In this document: positions 54,301-62,700 of the stretch, piece after piece
Position numbering within the stretch: the stretch's first letter is position 1
Layout of the letters: each line of letters opens with the position of its first letter
Source: Callorhinus ursinus
Lineage: Eukaryota; Chordata; Mammalia; Carnivora; Otariidae
DNA: 64,000 nucleotides
Direction of reading: 5' to 3'
Assembly (NCBI RefSeq): GCF_003265705.1
Contig: NW_020312859.1
Location: forward strand, 948,744-1,012,743
Notes under the pieces: generated by a model
What the model was told of the DNA's origin: nothing
Database searches by the model: none
The model's input: only the letters and a program-made list of their open reading frames with translations
Program-made: the position numbers and the translations under genes

Positions 54301-56672
54301 ATCGGGATGTGATGTAGGTGTGTACATTTGTTAAACCTCAAACTATGTACTTAACCATGGATGCAGTTGATTGTATGTAAATTATAGCTCATAAAGCTAA
54401 TTTTTGAAAGGTCATGTTTATTTTTTTCTCCTGCTGTGTTCTAAAATGTATTTAATGGGGGATGTCCTTCCCCTATAACTTGGATGAAGTAGAGGGTACT
54501 GATAATACCTGTCATTGGAGGAGTTAATACATGAAAATGCTGGTGATTTTGGTTTTCATTGTTCCTGTATTTCTTTTGCATAAGGATGAGAGGCCGGAGA
54601 GACAAGGAAACTGGTTTTCCAGATGACTTTGCATGTCCCAGCGATGCTCAACCATTATTAGTCCTTTTAATGCCCTGGTCAGGATAAGCCAGTCACAGGG
54701 TTACCCTGGCCTCATGAATGAATTGGGAAGTGTTCCTTCTTTCCCCGTTCTCTGGAAGAGCTTGTGTATCATGTGTATTATTTATTCCTTAAATGTTTGG
54801 TAGAATTGCCATTGAAGTTAGCAGGCCTTGGAGGTTTTGTTGCAGGAAGGTTTTTGATGATTGATTCTGTTTTGTTTTTTTTTTTAACAGATACTGAAAT
54901 ATTCAGCTTTTCTCTTCCTTTCTCTGATAGTTGAGTAAGTTATGTTTTTTGAGGAGTATTTCTATTTCCTCTAGGTCATCAAATTTACTGGTATCAAGTT
55001 GTTCATACTAACCCCTTTATTGTCCTTTTGACACTGTAAGATTAGGTCAGTTTATGAGGGTGGGAGCCCAGCGTGGGATTATAGCCTTTGGAGAAGGCGA
55101 GCTTTCCGCATGCACACAGCGGGTAAGGACCAGGTGAGGAGGACGTGATGAGAAGACAGATCTGTAAGCCGGGAAGAGAGCTGTCACCCGAACCCAAATC
55201 TGCTAGTACCTTGATCTTAGATTTTCCAGCTTCCGGGATTGGTGGGAAGTAAATGTCTGTCTTTCCAGCCTCTAAGCCCCTGGTATTTGGTGATAGCAAC
55301 CTGAGCTAAGACAGACCTCTATCTTCTAAACCAGGACAACTGTTGGTCTGGCAGGTGGTATATAAAAAACAAGATAGATGTGGCATGTCTTCCTGAGCCA
55401 GCAGCAAGATCCGGTAGAAAATAATTGTATATTTTTAAAAGATAGCTGCATTATGGAACATGATACCAAACATGGGTTGAAAATGTCAAGTTTGCAACAG
55501 AAGGTGACCCAGATTCTTTTTTGGGGGAGGTGGTTTTACATGGATGTTCTGTCTGGAAGCTTGCAACAGTGTACTGGAGTGTCTATCCCAGCTCTTGAGA
55601 CCCGATTGCCGAGTTTTTGAAATTTTGCTAGCCAGTTGTACACAGAGATATTTAAAATGAAATTATACAAACTTGTGATTCAATATATTAAAACAAAAGT
55701 AATAGTTACTCAAAGTTCACCGCTTGTTGATTGGTTTACGATTATCTAAGCTCTTGAAGATTATCTGTGTCTCTCTATTGACACCAATATGTATGGAGGA
55801 AATGCCGTGTAGGGGAGCGAAACTGCCCCTCTCGTGCCAACCCTGTGTTCAGTGATGTCACTTGATAGCTTGAAATCAACCATGTGCGGGCATTTACACC
55901 TAGAAATTGGCAAACACTGCAAATCAGGGCTTAACTTATTGTTGTGTTGCTTGTCTAGTTTTGTTTTTGTTTTTTTTTTTTTGAGAGAGAGAGAGGGGTG
56001 AGGGGGGAGCAGAGGGAGGGGGACAATTTTAAGCAGGCTCCATGCCCAATGCGATCCCAACGTGGGGCTCCTGGGATCGACCCTGAGATCATGACCTGAG
56101 CCAAAATCAAGAGTCGGACACTTAAGCGACTAAGCCACCCCGGAGCCCCTGCTTGACTAAATTTAAGAAAGTAATGGAAAATGTTAATAGTACAGATGAA
56201 ACGTAAAATGCGTTGTGTCTACAGCAGTTACATTGTGAATAGCCCCCCAAAATGAGGACTTATTCTTCCAGTATTTGAAAACTATCATTTAATTCAGTAA
56301 AGAAGTGGCTCACATCATTGGTGAACAAGTGAGTTTCTGACATACTTCTTTGTTTCCGTCTTGTCTTAGTCATTAATGTAAATAAAAATATAAGCTGACA
56401 TTCATAGTAAAACTAAGTTCACTCGTCAATGACATGAGTGACTTGGTTAAACGAAATAGTAATCAAGAATTTCTACTCACAGGGGCGCCTGGGTGGCTCA
56501 GTCGATTAAGCATCTGCCTTCGGCTCAGGTCATGATCCTGGGGTCCTGGGATCGAGCCCCACATCGGGCTCCCTGCTCAGCGGGGAGTCTGTTTCTCCCT
56601 CTGCCCCTCCCCCTGCTTGTGCTCTCTGTCTCTCTCTGACAAATAAATAAAATCTTAAAAAAAAAAGAATTG

Positions 56673-56722
<50 letters not shown>

Positions 56723-59700
56723 GCTTTCCAGTTGTTAAACATTTACCAATATACCTCTGCTTGAGGGAGACTTAGTAGGCAGAGCCTGCGAGGGTCACTC
56801 GAGTTTGAGAAGAGCTAGTCACAGAGGACTCTTCTATTATCGGCATGGTCAGATTTGCTGGCTAAAGGGCAGTGACTGTGTCTCACTCAAATTCCTGGTC
56901 TCAACTCCCAGCCAGGTTGTTGAGAAAACAGGATGTGTTTTCAAGGTATGCAAATGGGTGCGGGTATGTCCCAGTCCCCCTGGCTCAGTAAATGGCAACC
57001 TCATTCTTCCCCCTGCTGAGGCCAACAACTGGAATTCCTCCTGGTTGCTCTTTTTGCCTTACACATCCTAACAGATCCTCGGCAAAGCTGTCAGGCTCTC
57101 CCTTGGATCTAGACCCCGAATTTGACCACTTCTCACTACCTCCACCACTCCCCCAGACCCTAGTCACTGGTAATCTTTGCTTGGATTATTGCCAAAGCCA
57201 TTGGTCCCTCGGATCCTGCCCTTGCCCCTCTGTCAGATGGATTAACTAGTCCTAGTGTCTGCATGTAGCTGATGCCTGACTGTGTAGCTGAGGGTAAGTT
57301 CTACTAGGATGGTGCTTGTTAGGATGGAATTCAGTCCAATGTCCTGTGGACACTGAATGAAGTCAACCAAACCTACTGTGAGTAAGAAGTAAGAAGCATA
57401 AAATGGCACCAGACAGCATCAAATTCAAGAAATAGTCTGTGTTTCCTGGAACATGCAAGGACATTGCCTTGAGAGAGCATAAGAAAGAAAGTCAGGACTA
57501 TGAGTAATTTTATTCAAACAGTGACCATGTGAATAATAATAGGACACTATTGATGATGGATCCTATGAGACACTGATGTATCAGAAGTGAAGGCATTGTC
57601 ATTACTGCACTCTTGTTTCTAGAACATTCCATCACCCCAAAACGTTCCTTTGAACTCCTTTGCAGCTCCTCTTCCACAGCATACACACCTCCTGCCTAAG
57701 CCTGGGCAACCACTGAGCTGTTTTGTTCTGAATCTTTAACATTGGATTGTCAACTGGTCATAGGTTCTAGTATTCTGCTGGTAACAGCTGGGGGGTATTT
57801 GATTAAGAGCGATGGCTCTGGAGGGAGATTGACTTGTTTCTGCACAATCATTGTCTTGCTAGTGACCTTACATCTCAGCTTCCTACTCCATAAAATGGGG
57901 ATACTCACTCCTCTGGGATTTTGTGAGGATTACACAGTTCCTGGTACTTAATAGCCCCATACATATTGCTTATTATTATTACTACTTACAGAGCATGCGC
58001 TCTGTGTTGGACATTGTGTTGAGGGCTGTGTATGGAGGTGGCGGCCGCTGCTGGTGCTCTCTCCACATCTCCATTGGCACTCACCATCCTGCATCTGCCA
58101 GTAGCTTCCTACTGAAACTGAGATGCTCTGCACCAGTGTGTTCTCTCACTGTATGCCGGGCAGGCCGGAAGAGTGGGGAGTTAATGCTCCAAGGAGCAGC
58201 CTTCAACCAGTGATGGCCAGGAGTTGGCAGGTAAAAAGCCAGCTTCCTTGTCTCCCAGGAGGACAACCCTGAAGCATGCTCTACACCCTCTCCCAGGGTC
58301 CCCCATTAGGGGTGAGCCCCAGCTGCCCACAGGGATAATCTTCTCATGAATACACTGTCTGTAGTGGCTTCCGTTTCGCTTCCCTATTGCCCTTCCAGAA
58401 CTTTCTGGGATCCTCTGTCAAACCATTTGCACTCTCATGCTCATCTCAGGGTCCACTTCTAAGGCAATGGCGCATTTCATGTAATCCTCAAACAGTCCTA
58501 TAAAATGGACACATGTTTCTTCCCCACTGTATAGTTGAGCAAAATGAGGCTCAGACAAGTGATGTCATCTGCTCAAGGTCAAAGCTTTGGGCACTCACCC
58601 TCTCCACAGCTTCCCTGCGGAATGTGCCTTGATGGGTGCTGCCCCAGGATCTCTTCTCCCCCTGCCGCCCAGGGCTCCACTGACCCTTCTGAGCTGCATC
58701 TCCCCTGCTACCCCCTGCAGGAAGGCCGCTGCCTGTTTGTCATCCTGCTCATGGCGGTGTACTGGTGCACAGAGGCCCTGCCCCTCTCGGTGACAGCCCT
58801 GCTGCCCATCATCCTCTTCCCCTTCTTGGGCATCCTGCCCTCCAGCAAGGTCTGCCCCCAGTACTTCCTGGACACCAACTTCCTCTTCCTCAGTGGGCTG
58901 ATCATGGCCAGCGCCATTGAGGAGTGGAATCTGCACCGAAGGATCGCCCTCAAGGTCCTCATGCTCGTCGGGGTCCAGCCAGCCAGGTAAGGCCAGATAA
59001 TGGGTCTAGCCCAAAGGTGGGGAGGCAGGAGGACCGCATCTCTTGGAGCCCAGACTCACTCTTCCTGGTCTGGTCATCCAGGCCCACAAGCTCATCATGT
59101 CCCACCTTCCATTTACTCATTCATTCCCTGGATACGTTGTGAGCCCCATCTGTGTGCCAGATGCAGTGCCAGGCTCTTGGGCAGTTCTCAAAAGTGCAGA
59201 AGAATCCCCTGGGGAGCCAGTTGAAATGCTTATCCCAGGCCTCACCCCCAGGGATTCATGTCCCGTAGTTCTAGAGAGGGCCATCTTAGCAAGGTGACTC
59301 GGACAGCTGGGGCTGAACCCCACCTTTCCTGCTCTGGGAAATGACTTAACTTCTCTCTCTTTGCCTGTAGAATGAAACTATAATAGCTTAGACCTATAAA
59401 GTGTGATAAATCCTGGTCATTATCATCCTAGTTTGCTATTTCATAGCCCAGGCGGGTGGGGAATGAGTGGGAAGGTGGCCCCGGAGAGATGGGGAGCCAG
59501 AGGCCATCCCTGCAGGGCCTTGGGCTCCCTAGCTAGGGTTTGAACTTTCATTCTAAGAGGATTAAATGGCCTTTAAAATAGGGTTTCACTGTTCTTTTAA
59601 TCTTTTTGTTTGTTTGTTTGCAATTTGTTGCACCTTAAGGATCCCTTGCTAGAATAGTATCTTTAAATGTATAAATCACACAGCACATAGGATTTAAAAC

Positions 59701-62700
59701 AACAACCACCACAAGAAAATGCAGGGATCCAAATAAATGTTTTAAAAACAAACTTGTGACATAGTACCGTATGTACTCCTTTACGGTAAATGGTAAGATC
59801 CCTCTCGACTGGCCTAATAACAACTACATTTTGAGGACATTTTGAGTGTCAGTGGGATTCCAAGATGTTTGCATCTATTATAACACGATCTGAAAATATC
59901 CGTGAGCTTAATTGGTGACGGAGTCCCGGGCACTTCTAATACTACTGAACTTTGTTGCCTTTGTTTATCACCAAAGGAAATACCTAATTTCCATTGGAGG
60001 TTAGTCAAATAAAGATGCATTTTTTTTACCCTCTCGTTTCCATCCTAAATTATATCCACAGCCCCACTGCTTATGAATCTCTGCTTTAAAGAGCTCTAAG
60101 CTGGGGAACAACATGACCAAATTCGCATTTTTTAAAAAAATTCCTCTAGGCTGCCAGGTGGAGAGCAGATGAGGAGTGGGACTCTGGACGCAGCCCAGTT
60201 AGGAGACTGTTCTGGGTGTGCAGAAGCAGCTGTGGTGACAGCTTGGCCTGGGGTAGTGGCAGTGGAGAGGAACAGAATGGATAGCTCTGAGAGCTCTTTG
60301 GTTGATAAAATCAGTGGGAGTAGTGGTTGGGGAGAAGAAGGTTCTAGATAACGCCTAGAGTTCTAGTATTGGCTCTGTGTCGAGCACTCTGCTAGGCTCT
60401 GGAGGGACTGCCAGTCCTGTGGGAGAGATTGTATCTATAGCACTGATTCCAGTGCAAAGTGGAATTCCAACCCAAGGGGCACCTGTGGTGTGGGAGCCCA
60501 AAGGAGAGGTAAGAGGTAGACTTCTTCATGGAGCAGGTTACATTTGACCTTGAAGCCTGGGTGGGCTGCTATTCAAACATACGATAAAGTTGGAACAATG
60601 AAAACAGCATGACACTAGTCCAGAAATAGAATTTTCAATGCTGGATACATATTCTAGAAGAAATCTAAATCAGTAGGAAAGGAAAGGATTATTCAGTAAA
60701 TGGCGAGGGTTGGAATAATTGGCTTATTCTTTAAAAAAAAAAAATCCACTTAGATCTTCATACTATCCATCTAGATAAATCCAGGTGGGCTAAGAATTTA
60801 ATGTAAAGAAAAAAGATCATGGAGTTTGGATTCCTACTGGTGGGAGGGGCCAAGCCATGGCAGGCAGGCAGGAGATCGGGGCCTGTTGGGGTGTGTGGTT
60901 GAGTTCAGGGGAGTCTGAGCAGGTGGCTGGTAGCAGTGGGAGGGCAAGTGGGAGAAGAGGCTGGGAAGATGGTTTGGGGGCATACGGTGGACAGCGTTGG
61001 TGCCAAACCAAGGTGACCTTTATTCTGTAATGGAAACCATCAAGGACTGGGGAGCAAGGGAGAGAAAACGTCAGGGTTGGGCTATCTTTGGACTATTTTA
61101 CCTTGGGTACCTGTGGCCAGTTCACTTAAACGTGTGGAGTCAGTTTCCTTAGACCTGAAATAAGGCTGGTGAGTGAATCTGGTCCCCACTTGGTCACTGG
61201 CTTGTTCTCTCTGGGCCTTAACTTCCCGTCTGTAAAACCAGTGGGCTGGATTCCCCAGGGGTGGCAAAGTGGGACCAGAGGACCTCCTGGGCCCCCGTTC
61301 TGGATGTGCCTCTAACTGCCTCTGTTCCCAGGCTCATCCTGGGGATGATGGTGACCACCTCCTTCCTGTCCATGTGGCTGAGCAATACGGCCTCCACCGC
61401 CATGATGCTGCCCATTGCCAGCGCCATCCTGAAAAGTCTCTTCAGCCAGAAGGAGGCTCAGAAGGACCTCAACTGGCCGAGTGACGAGAACACAGGTGAG
61501 GCTGTGGAAAGGGACTGGGGCAGCCCCACCAACGTGGAGGAGGGGGAGCGGGACGTCCTGCAGAGGAGGGTGAAGGGAATATACTTGTTGAGCATCTCCT
61601 ATGTGCCAAGTGTTTAAATAATAATAATAATAATAACGGAGAATTAGCTAAGTCAAACCTTGATACCTTGGTTTTTTAAAAGATTTGCATTCATTGAGTG
61701 CTGACTGCATACTGAAGAGTGAAGAGTTCAACACTTTGCCTGTATCATCTCTTTCACCTCTCAAAAACAGCCTTATGAAGTAGATACTATACTTCCCCTG
61801 GGTTTTAGAGCACTTGAAGAGATGCTCAAAATCACTAATGCCAGAGAAATGCCAACTGAAACAACGAGATTTACTTCAGTGAGATTGGCAAAGATAAGAA
61901 AGCTGGACACTGCCCTATGTCGGCAGGCGTGGGGCCATGGGAACCCTTGTGTTCTGCCAGAGAGCGTATGCACTGGGTCAGGCTTTCTTAAGGGAATTCT
62001 GCAAATATTTAATCAAATTAAATGTGCACATACCCTAAAAAAAAAAAAAAATGTGCACATACCCTGTAACCTGACAGTTTGACTCCTAGATACAAACGCC
62101 AAAGAATTCTGACAGAGGTCCCCCAGGGGACGGGTGTGACACTGTTCACTGCAGCCTTCTCTGTGGTGTGGTGAGTAAGTAGCCATGTGAGCGGCACCAC
62201 CAGTAAAGGGGAAGGTCAAGTGTGTACTGTTGAGCACCTTGCTGCTTTTAGAAGCAAAGAATTAGAGGACCACAGTTCTAGAAATGGATCTCACAAAACA
62301 CAGTCATGACTGGAAAAAAAAAAACCAGAATGAGATCTAGAAGACAATACCATGATGTAAATTAAAAATTCACGCAAGTGACCATTTTGCAAGAACGTAA
62401 GCAAACAAAAACCTACAGATTAGAGGCATCAGCATGGTTGCTCTGCAAAGGATGGGAGTGGGAAATGGGAATCGAAGGGACTAAAGAAAGAAAGAAAGAA
62501 AACAAAAGAGGGGCCTTCGTTGTACAAGGATAGTGAGAATGTGCCACCAGCTGAAGGAGTTGATTCTCTCGAACCTCAGAAACTATGTTCTAAACAAAAC
62601 AAAATACAAGTAGCTGCTGCGTTCTTACATGAAGAAGCAAGGGCTCAGAGAGGGGAAGGGACTTCCCCAGGTCACACAGCAGACGAATGGCTGAGCCCAA

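Larger units (their letters stand above)
34089..58720 (+). other. SLC13A3: SLC13A3 intron 1 (24.6 kb)
   Basis: No further exon of this or another gene was recognised. MIR copies lie near 34380, 34640, 35895, 38745, 40960, 41500, 42080, 43460, 43755, 45175, 46975, 48660, 57800 and 58480. L2, MER5A, HAL1/Tigger, L1 and Can-SINE copies are listed separately. No element was recognised in 36400-37600, 44910-45170, 45260-46200, 47200-48340, 48870-49720, 51500-52880, 53250-53930 (purine-rich 53720-53820) or 56720-57590. Confidence 0.6.

Noticed and set aside
58535..58720. In-frame 5' extension of SLC13A3 exon 2 (MSKMRLRQ...)
   Set aside because: Crosses a strong acceptor and part of a MIR; the exon 1 product joins EGRCLF directly. 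An alternative first exon cannot be excluded without transcripts.
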